This document shows, in pieces, positions 46,647-54,896 of a DNA stretch of 64,000 nt (its first letter is position 1; each line of letters opens with the position of its first letter). This DNA comes from Burkholderiales bacterium (lineage in GTDB: Bacteria; Pseudomonadota; Gammaproteobacteria; Burkholderiales; Burkholderiaceae_C), in contig CANGHK010000016.1 of assembly GCA_947453625.1 (NCBI GenBank), positions 1-64,000 on the forward strand, in the 5' to 3' direction. The notes under the pieces were generated by a model that was given only the letters and a program-made list of their open reading frames with translations, was not told where the DNA came from and did not search any database. A program made the position numbers and the translations under genes.

Positions 46647-46928
46647 TCAGTCCCCGCCCGGGCTGGCCGGCGCCGGGTCGGCTGGCGACCGTAAAGGCGG
46701 CGGCAGCGGCTGCAGCACGGCCACATCGCGCTCGACATCGTTCAACCGCTGCTCCAGGAACGGGATTCGCGCCACCGGCTCCACCATCCCCAGCAGGCCC
46801 TGGCGTATGCGCGATTCGACGTCGCTGCGCATGTCGTCCATCCTGCGCTGCGCGGATCTGAGCTCATAGAAAAGAATCAGCACCAGCGCCAACAACGCCA
46901 GCATCAAGGTCATCAGGACAAGGTCCAT
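46647..46928 (-). CDS. Small membrane-anchored coiled-coil protein
   Basis: The protein has 93 residues, ATG 46928; a TTG at 47012 would add 28 Pro/Gly-rich residues. An N-terminal membrane helix (LVLMTLMLALLALVLILFY) is followed by a charged coiled coil (ELRSAQRRMDDMRSDVESRI and FLEQRLNDVERDVAVL) and a Pro-rich end. No family recognised. Likely first gene of the minus-strand trio with the channel. Confidence 0.55.
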   Translation of the reverse strand: MDLVLMTLMLALLALVLILFYELRSAQRRMDDMRSDVESRIRQGLLGMVEPVARIPFLEQRLNDVERDVAVLQPLPPPLRSPADPAPASPGGD

Positions 46929-47700
46929 GGCGGCAGGTCCAGGGGTCTGAGTGCCCGGGCCCCGCTGCACGCCGGCAACGCGGCCCCAGGCGCGGTTGCC
47001 GGGTTCGTTCAACAGTAATGATTGATACTATACGGCATTACGCGATTTCATCGTCCGAGCCGACACTTTCACGGCTTCGGGCTCTGCGAGGGGGAGGTCG
47101 GTGGCGGGTGCCAGCAAAGTGACGTCGATGGCGCAGCGCAGCACTTCGGGTGGGGTCGGCATCCTCCGTCACGACAGCACAGGCCGTCAAGGCAGTCAGC
47201 GGTTGCCGTACCTCGCGTGCCGTCACCTGCCCGGTCAACCGCCCTGCCAACCGACGAGGCGGATCGGCCCGGCGGCCTGTGCTCGGGCAGGCGGATGGCG
47301 GTGGCGTTCGGCACCCTGCCGGGCTGGCCAAGCCAAGGCAACTCGCGCCCGACGACGCGGATACCGCCTCCGCGAAAGACCTGCCACGATGTCTCGCCCG
47401 GGGTGAAGGCCGGCGCACCCGACTTGGCCTGGGTCTCGGCCGCCGGAATGCAGGCCGCGGTTTCTGTCCGGGTTGCTTTCGGCCGGTCCACGCCAATTAT
47501 TGTGTTTAAATATTCAAAGCGTGAATAAATCTCCAAAAAATTCGGTTGTTACACCGCCCGCTTGCCAGGCTTCTCCAGATTGGAGTTTCCGGTAGGCTCG
47601 GTGGCGCCAAAATGGTGCCCGCCGGTTCGCCGGCGGTGTGGCGCGCTGTCTTCGAATGGGCGCCATGTGCTGCACACCCTGAAACGATGAGGAATTGAAG
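46929..47700. other. Gene-poor interval, 770 bases
   Basis: Several open frames on both strands run through 47022-47540, but none shows recognisable motifs, ribosome sites or consistent codon bias. The part from 47490 to 47560 is AT-rich, with TATTCA-AAGCG-TGAATA dyad symmetry near 47511, and may hold promoters for the Hpt gene. A 7-bp hairpin with a TTCG loop lies at 47619-47636. It may be partly degenerate coding DNA. Confidence 0.5.
47619..47636 (+). other. TTCG-loop hairpin upstream of the Hpt gene
   Basis: CCGCCGG-TTCG-CCGGCGG is a perfect 7-bp stem with the very stable UUCG-type tetraloop, 64 bases before the Hpt start. It could shape the 5' leader or end an upstream transcript. No T run follows. 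Confidence 0.5.
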
Positions 47701-48093
47701 ATGGACACGAATGAGGTCGTGGACCCGGACAGCCTGGCTGTCCTCGACGCGGACTGGGTGGTTCGGGACATGGGTCAGGACGTCGAGGGCTACCTCGAGG
47801 TCGCGGAGATTTTCCTGGAGGACCTTGCGGCCTCGCGGGCAGGTTTGTCGAGCGGTGCGGGTGGCACGGCGGTCGCCTTGTTGCCGCTGATCCATGAACT
47901 GGCCAACTCGCTGGGCGTGATCGGGGCCAGACGAGGCACGGCGCTGGTTCGCAGGACCGAGCACAGTCTGCGCAATGGCGTGCCGTTGACGGCGGGTGAG
48001 GTGAGCGGGCAATCGCTCAGAGTGCTCGATGAGGCTGAAGCCGCGCTGCGGGCCTGGATGGCCCAGTCGTCAAGGGCTGTGGCAGGCGATTGA
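47701..48093 (+). CDS. Stand-alone histidine phosphotransfer (Hpt) protein
   Basis: The protein has 130 residues. The helix LLPLIHELANSLGVIGARRG carries the Hpt-type His-x-Leu-x-x-Ser/Asn pattern, with His at about residue 65, in a four-helix-like chain beginning LEVAEIFLEDLAAS. Such proteins relay phosphate between receiver domains. AGGA lies 8 bases before the ATG. No hybrid kinase is in the window; two receiver genes lie just downstream. The residues after the His are not the classic KGSS, so activity is likely but unproven. Confidence 0.68.
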   Translation: MDTNEVVDPDSLAVLDADWVVRDMGQDVEGYLEVAEIFLEDLAASRAGLSSGAGGTAVALLPLIHELANSLGVIGARRGTALVRRTEHSLRNGVPLTAGEVSGQSLRVLDEAEAALRAWMAQSSRAVAGD

Positions 48094-48141
48094 AGCCTGT
48101 CGGGCCGCTGCGCTGGAGCGGCCCGCCCGCCCAGCCCGGAC

Positions 48142-48762
48142 TCAATGGTGGTGTTGCCTGTCCTGCAGGCGGGCGTCCACATAGCCGCCGAAGCGCTCGA
48201 AGGACATCGGCTTGTGGTAGCAGACGGTCCATTCGTCCAGGCCGCCCTTGGCTTCTATTTCGTTGTCCGTCAGTCCCGTGACCACCAACACCCGTGTGTC
48301 AGCCAGTTCAGGCGAGGCCCGCAGCGTGCGTATCAGGTGGAAGCCATCGAAGGGTTCCATCGCCAGGTCGGTGACCACCAGATTGGGTCGGCGCTGGGCG
48401 ATCTGCAACAGCGCGGACGCCGCGTCGGCGGCGAAGCTCAATTCGACCGCCGTGCCCCATTGCACGGCAACCTTGGCATAGGCCTTGACCATGACCGGGT
48501 TGTCCTCGACCACCAGGATGGACAGCGACTTGTGGGAGGACCCGGCGACGGCCTGCATGCCGTCCCGGTTCGCCGCCTGCACATCGACCTCGGCGATGCG
48601 CCGGTGTCCGCCCTGGGTACGCCAGGCGCGCAACTTGCCGGCTTCCACCATTTTCTGGATCGTGCTGACCGAAACTCCCAGAATGGCGGCGGCTTCCTTG
48701 GTGCCGACGAAGGCCTCATTGGTCGACAGGATCTGCTCGGCGCGTGACTTGGGTCTTGCCAC
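48142..48762 (-). CDS. Excisionase-type HTH fused to a C-terminal receiver
   Basis: The protein has 206 residues, GTG start with a strong AAGGAG site. The N-terminal third is a MerR/excisionase-type helix-turn-helix (GTKEAAAILGVSVSTIQKMV, then GGHRRIAEVD). The C-terminal receiver has acidic VVEDN, phospho-acceptor Asp in LVVTDLAMEPFDGF, Thr in VVTGL and Lys in YHKPMS. This is the reverse of the usual receiver-then-DNA-binding order. It should be a phosphorylation-controlled DNA-binding protein. It faces the Hpt gene convergently and the lone receiver gene divergently. Confidence 0.85.
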   Translation of the reverse strand: MARPKSRAEQILSTNEAFVGTKEAAAILGVSVSTIQKMVEAGKLRAWRTQGGHRRIAEVDVQAANRDGMQAVAGSSHKSLSILVVEDNPVMVKAYAKVAVQWGTAVELSFAADAASALLQIAQRRPNLVVTDLAMEPFDGFHLIRTLRASPELADTRVLVVTGLTDNEIEAKGGLDEWTVCYHKPMSFERFGGYVDARLQDRQHHH

Positions 48763-49160
48763 TGGTGTCTCCTTGATTCATGGGATGAAATCGTATTCGC
48801 CAGCACCTGGCGAGTCTGCCCTAATTTGAACAGATTGATAAGCGACGCGGTCAGGCCCAAGCTCCAGGCCGATTCCTGGCGTGTCATTTTGCCCGACAGC
48901 GCATGGCAGTTGTGGTGTCCAGTAAGCCAGGCCGGCGGACCGGTGACCGGAAACGAGGATATCATCTCACTAAAACAAGCAAACCAATCCTGAAATACAG
49001 GTTGGCGTCCGCACATCCCGTTACCGTTTTGTCTGAATTTTCGTTGAACGCTGGCTTGCCGCGAACCGCGGCGCCTGCAACCGGGTCGATGGAGTCGCCC
49101 CACGCCGGCCGTGTTCCACCGGGCGGGTGTGGTCACTTACCTCTGGACTGGGCCTCGTCT
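48763..49160. promoter_or_regulatory. Divergent intergenic region between HTH-receiver and receiver genes
   Basis: About 400 bases with no convincing gene. A frame in phase with the receiver runs from 48903 but has no clear domain before 49161. The stretch 48940-49050 is AT-richer (GAGGATATCATCTCAC, then TAAAACAAGC), as expected of promoters. No clear -35/-10 pair was found. Confidence 0.45.
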
Positions 49161-49625
49161 ATGAGCTGCAACCCTTCACTTGCGCCGGCGGATGGCGATG
49201 TCGCCGATGGCTTGCCTGGCGCAGGCGCTGCCCGCGGGCCGGCTGGGCCACAGGGTGCATGGGCCCTGGTGGCCGACGACAACCGGCTCAACAGCCGCTT
49301 GCTGGAAATTCTGCTCGGGCGTCTGGGCTTGCAGGTTCGCAGCGTCGAGTCCGGCCGCCTTGCGCTTGCGCTGCTGGCCGAGCAGACCTTCGATCTGGTG
49401 GTGCTCGACCTGCGCATGGCCGATGTCGGTGGTGAGCAGGTATGCCGGGCGATTCGCGAACAACGCCGCCTGCAGCAACTGCCGGTGGTTGCTTACACCG
49501 CCCACTGCATGCCGGAGGAGCGCGGGCGAATCCTGGCGATCGGGTTCAACGGCCTGCTGATCAAGCCGGTCTCGTTTGCCGATGTCAAGTCACTGTGCAG
49601 CGACATGCTGGGCTGGACGCCATGA
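49161..49625 (+). CDS. Single-domain response regulator
   Basis: The protein has 154 residues from ATG 49161; ATG 49090 is possible. After a Gly/Ala-rich lead of 35 residues comes one receiver domain: ALVADDNRLNSRLLE, phospho-acceptor Asp in LVVLDLRMADVGGE, Thr in VVAYTAH and Lys in LLIKPVSF. No output domain, so a phosphate carrier or protein-binding switch. The stop overlaps the start of the EAL gene (ATGA), so the two are made together. Confidence 0.8.
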   Translation: MSCNPSLAPADGDVADGLPGAGAARGPAGPQGAWALVADDNRLNSRLLEILLGRLGLQVRSVESGRLALALLAEQTFDLVVLDLRMADVGGEQVCRAIREQRRLQQLPVVAYTAHCMPEERGRILAIGFNGLLIKPVSFADVKSLCSDMLGWTP

Positions 49626-50917
49626 GTCAGGCGCTCGTCGCAGCGGGGTCGGCCTGGATGGATGACGGCGCGCCAGCCCCGTCGTCCGGACCGGGCTGGC
49701 GAGGCCCTTGCTGGGTGGCGGTGTCCGACCCGACCCGGGCGATCGAACTCGCCCAGGCCATGGCCGCCATTGGCTGGCGCGTCGACCGGGTCCTGGATTC
49801 GGTGGCGTCGGTGCTGGCTGGCCTGGCCGACTGCACTTTTTCCCCCGACCTGTTGGTGATGTCACTGCGTTTTCGCGATGGTGACGGATTGCATCTGATC
49901 CGGTCCTTGCCACGCGGTGGCCATTGCCCGGCGATCTGTGTCGTCAGCCACCAGCAGCGCGCGGTGATCAAGGCAGCGCTCAAACTGGCCGAACTGCTGG
50001 GTGTGGTGGTGGCCGGATCGGCCGAGGAGCCGGTGGCAGCTGCCGATGTGGCGCGTCGGATGATGGGCTTTCGCGCGACGCCCGGTGCTGCGTCGCCGGC
50101 CGCCGAGGGCATGGCTTCGCAAGCGGATGCGCCCTTGGGCCGAGCCGACTTGCGGTCGCTGCTCGACAGCCGGGGCTTGCAGGCCTGGATGCAGCCGCAG
50201 TTGCGCTTGAAGTCACGTGAGATCGTGGGCTTCGAGGCCTTGATGCGCGCGTCGGACGGATGCGGGGGGTGGATCACGCCCGATCGCCTGCTGCCCGGTC
50301 TGGCCGAGCATGGCATGCTGGAAGACGCGACGCTGATGATGCTGCAGCAGGCAGTCAGCTTCGTTGCTGATTGCCTGGGAAGGGGTCTGGCGATCAGCAC
50401 GTCGGTCAATGCGTCGTTGAGCTCAATGTCGGATCCGGTTTTTTGTCGGGCCCTGCCCGAGGTCGTCGCCCGGGCAGGGTTGGACCCGAGCTGGATCACG
50501 ATCGAGGTGACCGAGACCGATGCGCTCGATGATCTGGCGCATGTGTTAGAGAACGCCGCGCGCATCCGCATGCTCGGCTTCAATCTGGCGATCGACGACT
50601 TCGGCGTCGCCTACTCGGGCTTGTCGCAGTTGGGGAGCATTCCGTTTTCCGAGCTCAAGCTCGATCGCAGCTTCGTGCAGAACCTGCATCTCGACCCGCG
50701 CAAGCAGGCTATCCTGCGCGGTTGTGCGTCGCTGGGCCAGTTGCTCGACCTGCATGTGGTGGCCGAGGGGGTCGAGACGCTGCTGGAGCTCGAAATGGTG
50801 GCCAAGGCGGGATGCACCCATGTGCAGGGTTATCTGGTATCGCGTCCGTTGCCACCCGGCCAGTCCCTGGCGTGGCTGGGTCGCCTGTCCGATTCGGTCT
50901 GGCGGCCTGGGAGCTGA
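49622..50917 (+). CDS. Pseudo-receiver/EAL c-di-GMP phosphodiesterase
   Basis: The protein has 431 residues. Residues ~25-145 follow a receiver pattern, but the phospho-acceptor position reads LLVMSLRF (Ser for Asp) and the Lys position is lost, so it is probably not phosphorylated. The EAL domain from ~170 keeps the catalytic set: FEALMRA, SVNASLSS, ITIEVTETDA, AIDDFGVAYSGLSQL, LKLDRSF and AEGVETL. It should hydrolyse c-di-GMP. It is coupled to the receiver gene by ATGA. A PilZ brake protein is encoded at 8743. Confidence 0.88.
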   Translation: MSQALVAAGSAWMDDGAPAPSSGPGWRGPCWVAVSDPTRAIELAQAMAAIGWRVDRVLDSVASVLAGLADCTFSPDLLVMSLRFRDGDGLHLIRSLPRGGHCPAICVVSHQQRAVIKAALKLAELLGVVVAGSAEEPVAAADVARRMMGFRATPGAASPAAEGMASQADAPLGRADLRSLLDSRGLQAWMQPQLRLKSREIVGFEALMRASDGCGGWITPDRLLPGLAEHGMLEDATLMMLQQAVSFVADCLGRGLAISTSVNASLSSMSDPVFCRALPEVVARAGLDPSWITIEVTETDALDDLAHVLENAARIRMLGFNLAIDDFGVAYSGLSQLGSIPFSELKLDRSFVQNLHLDPRKQAILRGCASLGQLLDLHVVAEGVETLLELEMVAKAGCTHVQGYLVSRPLPPGQSLAWLGRLSDSVWRPGS

Positions 50918-51084
50918 GCGTTTGTCCATGCACGGGGCCAGGCTGTCCTGATCCAGTGAGGTGCCCGGGACTCCGGTGCCCAAGCCAGCACCATGCCCTT
51001 GCCGCGGACGTCGACCGTTCGATGGCAGGTCGGAAATGTCGTGCCGGTTGCGCAACGCAGGCTTGGCATTCCAGAACCAAAAAT

Positions 51085-51155
51085 ATGAACTAACGCCAGA
51101 GCTGTTTCAGCTAACAATATACGTGCCGAGATCTTCAGCTGGCCGGTTAGTTCAT
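51085..51155 (+). other. Extended hairpin between EAL gene and winged-helix gene
   Basis: ATGAACTAAC at 51085 is the exact reverse complement of GTTAGTTCAT at 51146. Just inside, GCCAGAGCTG faces CAGCTGGC with a two-base bulge, giving about 18 paired bases around a loop holding two TTCAGCT copies. The surrounding 50918-51397 has no convincing gene. Candidates: small RNA, leader or cruciform protein site. Confidence 0.5.
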
Positions 51156-51397
51156 TTGTTGGTGTGGGTGCGGTCAAAGCGTCGTTCGCAGGAGCTGGCA
51201 CGGTCGATTCATACCCGCAAGGCAGCACAGGCGGCGGCACGGCGACCCGTCAGGACAGACAGCGCGCCCCGGAACTGACTAGCCTGTTTTCAACTTGGGT
51301 CGGCCAGATCGGTCTGTCACAAAGGTGAAATCGTCTAAAATTACGGCGTTTACAACACTTTACTCCTTTTTATCGTCAGGGTACCAGTATTATTTGT

Positions 51398-51425
51398 TTG
51401 ACAACTGTGACTTGTTCACTATGAT
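51398..51425 (+). promoter_or_regulatory. Near-consensus sigma70 promoter
   Basis: TTGACA, a 16-base spacer and TATGAT. The region upstream to about 51330 is AT-rich (TTTACAAC, CTTTTTATCG). Start of transcription would fall near 51432, next to the ATG at 51433, so the mRNA may be leaderless. Confidence 0.65.
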
Positions 51426-51432
51426 GGGTGCC

Positions 51433-51789
51433 ATGTTTCAAATCAACAAGAACTCGCAGATCTACACCCGCTTCCTGAACTTGGCCAGTGCACTGCGGCA
51501 ACTGCCCGGTTTTCCCCAGCTCGACCCAGTCGAAGAGCGAATGCTCAACGCACTGGCGGCGGTCTGGCAAACCGGTGCACAAGTCACGGTCATGGCCGCG
51601 CTCAACACGGTGTCTGAGATCTCTCCGGCGACCGCCCACCGCAGGCTCAAAGCCCTGCGAAAATCGGGCATGGTCATGTTCCAACAAGATGAGGTCGATG
51701 GCCGCGTCAAGTACGTGTTGCCAACCGACACCACGCAGAGCTACTTCGGACAGCTCGGTGACTGCTTGAACAAAGCCAAAGCGGGCTGA
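51433..51789 (+). CDS. Small winged-helix (MarR-like) regulator
   Basis: The protein has 118 residues from ATG 51433; in-frame ATGs at 51421 and 51424 sit inside the -10 box of the promoter. The chain MFQINKNSQIYTRFLNLASA leads into a winged helix: RMLNALAAVWQTGAQVTVMA, ISPATAHRRLKALRKSGMV, then the wing FQQDEVDGRVKYVLP. This looks like a transcription factor conserved in betaproteobacteria, but I cannot name its targets. AT content of its upstream region is high for this genome. Confidence 0.7.
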   Translation: MFQINKNSQIYTRFLNLASALRQLPGFPQLDPVEERMLNALAAVWQTGAQVTVMAALNTVSEISPATAHRRLKALRKSGMVMFQQDEVDGRVKYVLPTDTTQSYFGQLGDCLNKAKAG

Positions 51790-52216
51790 TACCCCGGCGA
51801 CTTGGCACTGCGGTGTCAGGTCGCCCGCCGCGCCAAAACGCCGAGCCGCCATGTTCGACAGACAACACCGTGGCGGTGGGCGTTGGCACGGCCATTGTTC
51901 GAAGCGATTGCAGCCCCGACAGACAGCGTCGGTGGGCGCGGCCTGGACGCGTCACCGTGCCACGCGAAGCGCTGCAGCGATGCGCTGCAGGGCCCACGAC
52001 CCGGCTGATTGAAGGCTGCGTCGCGAGGTCGTCAACACATGGCGCGGACAGCGCTGGCCCGCGCACGCGCTCCCCCGAAGCTCACCACACCGCCGACGCA
52101 CCGGCGCCAGACGGGGTGGCCCGAAAACGGCAGCGCCAGCTGGCGCCGGCAGCGGTGCACATGGCGGTCCGGACCGGTCGGCCGCAAAGGCGCGGCAACC
52201 AATCCGGATGCGTGGC
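51790..52216. other. Intergenic interval, 427 bases
   Basis: Between the plus-strand regulator and the end of the minus-strand SDR gene. Open frames exist on both strands but show no motifs or ribosome sites. Nothing else recognised. Confidence 0.4.
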
Positions 52217-52978
52217 TTACAGCTGCACGCCCTTGGTGAGCGCGCCGTCGACGACCAGGTTGGTGCCGGTGATGAAGCTGGCGGCCGGGCTGGCCAGGAA
52301 GACCGCCGCGTTGGCCATCTCCTGCGGCGTGCCCATGCGGCCGGTCGGGTTCATGCCCAAAGCCATCTTGAAGAACTCCGGGTTGCCCTGCTCGATCTGG
52401 CTCCAGACACCGCCCGGGAAATAGGTGTTGCCGGGCGAAACCGAGTTGGCGCGTATGCCCTTGCCGGCCAGGTGGTAGGCCAGGCCCTGGGTGTAGTGCA
52501 CGATCGCGGCCTTGAAAGCGCCGTAAGGGCCGGAGGCGAAATCGATCTCGCGCCCCGACACGCTGGAAATCGTGACGATCGCCGGCTTGGCGCTCTGCTC
52601 CAGGTAGGGCATCGCGGCGTTGACCAGCCGCACCGTGCCCATCATGTCGACCTCGAAGCCCTTCTGCCAGGCCGCCTCGTCAGCGGCGATCGCCAGCGCG
52701 CTGACATTGGCCACGACGATGTCGAGGCCGCCAAACTCTGCCGCCGCGGCGTCGACCCAGGCCGCCAGCGCGGGCCCGTCGGCCACGTCGACCGCCAGGC
52801 CGAAGGCCTTGACGCCATGCGCCGCGAGTTCGGCCACGCTGGCCGCCACCTCGTCGGCATTGCGCGCGCAGATAGCCACCTGCGCGCCTTCGGCGGCCAG
52901 CGTCTGCGCGATCGCGCGGCCTATGCCCTTGGTGCCGCCGGTGACCACTGCCTTCAAGCCCTTGAGTCCGAGATCCAT
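52217..52978 (-). CDS. Short-chain dehydrogenase/reductase
   Basis: The protein has 253 residues. Classical SDR fold: cofactor loop VVTGGTKGIGRAIAQ, VDVADG, ISSVSGRE with the catalytic Ser, and YGAFK holding Tyr and Lys. The Asn-Ala-Gly motif reads VANVSA. It resembles FabG-type oxidoreductases; the residues around the cofactor loop (CARNADE) suggest NADP preference. Last gene of the minus-strand amide operon, 109 bases after the formamidase gene. It may act on a product of amide or nitrile breakdown; substrate unknown. Confidence 0.82.
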   Translation of the reverse strand: MDLGLKGLKAVVTGGTKGIGRAIAQTLAAEGAQVAICARNADEVAASVAELAAHGVKAFGLAVDVADGPALAAWVDAAAAEFGGLDIVVANVSALAIAADEAAWQKGFEVDMMGTVRLVNAAMPYLEQSAKPAIVTISSVSGREIDFASGPYGAFKAAIVHYTQGLAYHLAGKGIRANSVSPGNTYFPGGVWSQIEQGNPEFFKMALGMNPTGRMGTPQEMANAAVFLASPAASFITGTNLVVDGALTKGVQL

Positions 52979-53087
52979 GACTGTTCCTTTGCCTGTCCGT
53001 TGTTGAAAGTCGCCGTCCGGGGCGCGGCGACGCCGGCGCCGCTCACCCTGATTTCGGCCTGCACGCTGATGACGCGGTTGGCGCCGT

Positions 53088-54080
53088 TTACGCCGGCGCC
53101 AGATACTTCTTGCTGATGCCCGCGCCCACCGTGTATTTCGGGTCGACGAAATTGCCCAGGCGCACCTGGCCGCACTGGCTGAGCATCATGTAGGCGTCCC
53201 AGCGGTCGTAGCCGTATTCGGCCTCCATCCACAGGATCAGCTCCTTGTAGGCGATGCGGGTGGCGTCTTCCAGCGGCCTGGCGCTGCCTATGGCCATGAT
53301 CACCGATTCGTTCTCCAGCCGCGGCCATTCCAGCTGCCAGCCCTTGATCAGGTCGACCTGAATCGTCGTCGTGCTAGCGAACTCGACCGCCGTGCCGCAG
53401 ACCTCGCCGTCGCCCTGGCAGGCATGGGCATCGCCGATGAACAGCCGCCCGCCCGCGCTGCGCACCGGCAGATAGGTGATGCTGCCCGGCCCCATGTCGG
53501 GCAGGTCCATGTTGCCGCCATGGCTGTCGGGCGTCAGGGTGTTGATCGAATCGATCTCGGGCGAGCAGCTCAGCGTGCCGATATGCGGCCGGTAGGGCAG
53601 CGTGACGCGCTTGCTCCAGTAGACGCCGTTCTCGTCGAGGTCGATCTTGCGCACCAACTCGGGCAGGTCTTCGGCCAGCAGCGCGGTCAGCGAGGTGCCG
53701 CTCAATGCGCCGAACTGCGGGATCATCGCGCAGGTGCCACGCGGATTCGGACCGCGCGGCGCCATCGACTCGATGTAGACCGCCAGCACATCTCCCTTCT
53801 CGGCGCCCTCGACCATGATCGGGCCGTTCTGCGGGTTGACGAAGGGCATCGTCAGCACCCGCGACGGCAGGTCTTGCTCGGTCTTGACCTTGCCCTCGAA
53901 AGCGTCGCGGGTGTCGACCACCACCCGGTCACCGGGCCGGATCCTGAGCACCGGGTCCGAGTAGGGGCCTATGGTGTAGTGGAACTTGCCCTGCAGGGCC
54001 TCGGTCAGCGCGTGGGTGTCGGGCGTTCGGCCCTGGGCCACGCCGCGCTGGCGCATGATCGAATCTTTCAGCCAGTCCAT
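53088..54080 (-). CDS. Acetamidase/formamidase (FmdA/AmdA family)
   Basis: The protein has 330 residues. Family phrases: VLRIRPGDRVVVDTRDAFEG, GPIMVEGAEKGDVLAVYIES, IGTLSCSPEIDSINTLTPDS, HGGNMDLPDMGPGSITYLPV and FIGDAHACQGDGEVCGTAVE. These enzymes hydrolyse formamide or acetamide to ammonia and the acid. It stands 93 bases after the ABC importer genes in the same direction, so the imported amide is probably its substrate. Length is somewhat shorter than the roughly 400 of FmdA, closer to acetamidases. Confidence 0.88.
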   Translation of the reverse strand: MDWLKDSIMRQRGVAQGRTPDTHALTEALQGKFHYTIGPYSDPVLRIRPGDRVVVDTRDAFEGKVKTEQDLPSRVLTMPFVNPQNGPIMVEGAEKGDVLAVYIESMAPRGPNPRGTCAMIPQFGALSGTSLTALLAEDLPELVRKIDLDENGVYWSKRVTLPYRPHIGTLSCSPEIDSINTLTPDSHGGNMDLPDMGPGSITYLPVRSAGGRLFIGDAHACQGDGEVCGTAVEFASTTTIQVDLIKGWQLEWPRLENESVIMAIGSARPLEDATRIAYKELILWMEAEYGYDRWDAYMMLSQCGQVRLGNFVDPKYTVGAGISKKYLAPA

Positions 54081-54173
54081 GCCGGTCGTCCTTGGTGGTG
54101 GAAAAAACGAAGGGGAACAGCGACGAGTGGGCTGAGGCCAGGTCAGGACCAGGCCCGAGGCCGGCCCGCCAGC

Positions 54174-54896
54174 TCAGCCATGCACCCCCGTGTACTGGCT
54201 CATGATAGCCAGATCGCCCAGGTGCTCGCGCGGGATCTCGTCGCCCAACTGGCCGCGCTTGATCACCAGCACGCGCTGCGACACCGCGGCGATGAACTCG
54301 AGGTTCTGCTCGACCAGCACGATCGTCAGTTTCATGCGGTCGCGCAGTGCGGCCAGGGTTTCGGCAATCTCGTCGATGATCGACGGCTGTATGCCCTCGG
54401 TCGGCTCGTCGAGCAGCAGCAGCGTGGGTTTGCCGGCCAGCGCGCGCGCCAGGGCCAACAGCTGCTGCTCGCCGCCCGACAGGCTGCCGCCCGGCCGGTC
54501 GAGCAAGGGCTTGAGGCGCGGAAAGTCGTCCAGCAGCGCCTCTAGGGTCTGGCTGCCGCGCTCGCCGGTCTTGACCAGGCCCATGCGCAGGTTGTCCATG
54601 GCGCTCAGCGTGGGGAATATCTCTCGCCCCTGCGGCACATAGGCCATGCCCAGCTTGGCGCGCTGGTGCGGCTCGGTGCGGGTGATGTCGGCGCCGGCCA
54701 GGCGCACCACGCCGGCACTGGCCCGCAGCGCGCCGATCAGCGTGCGCAGCAGCGTGGACTTGCCCATGCCGTTGTGGCCGAGGATGCCGACCGATTCGCC
54801 CTCGGCGATGGCCAGCGAGATGCCGTGCAGCACGGGGATGGCCCCGTAACCGGCGTGCAGACCCGAGACTTCCAGCATATTCAGTTCCTGGCTCAA
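54174..54896 (-). CDS. livF: ABC importer ATPase, LivF/UrtE type
   Basis: The protein has 240 residues. Walker A GHNGMGKSTLLRTLIG, signature SLSGGEQQLLALARALAG, Walker B LLLLDEPTEGIQPSII and switch His replaced by the LVEQNLEF pattern seen in LivF/UrtE. It powers amide (or urea-like) import with the LivG-type partner. The ATG at 54896 overlaps the preceding stop (ATGA); ATG 54878 (MLEVSG) is the more usual start of this family. Confidence 0.9.
   Translation of the reverse strand: MSQELNMLEVSGLHAGYGAIPVLHGISLAIAEGESVGILGHNGMGKSTLLRTLIGALRASAGVVRLAGADITRTEPHQRAKLGMAYVPQGREIFPTLSAMDNLRMGLVKTGERGSQTLEALLDDFPRLKPLLDRPGGSLSGGEQQLLALARALAGKPTLLLLDEPTEGIQPSIIDEIAETLAALRDRMKLTIVLVEQNLEFIAAVSQRVLVIKRGQLGDEIPREHLGDLAIMSQYTGVHG

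Noticed and set aside
47022-47536. Overlapping open frames on both strands in the gap before the Hpt gene
   Set aside because: No ribosome site, no motif and irregular codon bias; kept only as an intergenic note.
51802-52424. Plus-strand open frame running from the gap into the 3' end of the SDR gene
   Set aside because: It overlaps the conserved SDR C-terminus and has no recognisable domain.
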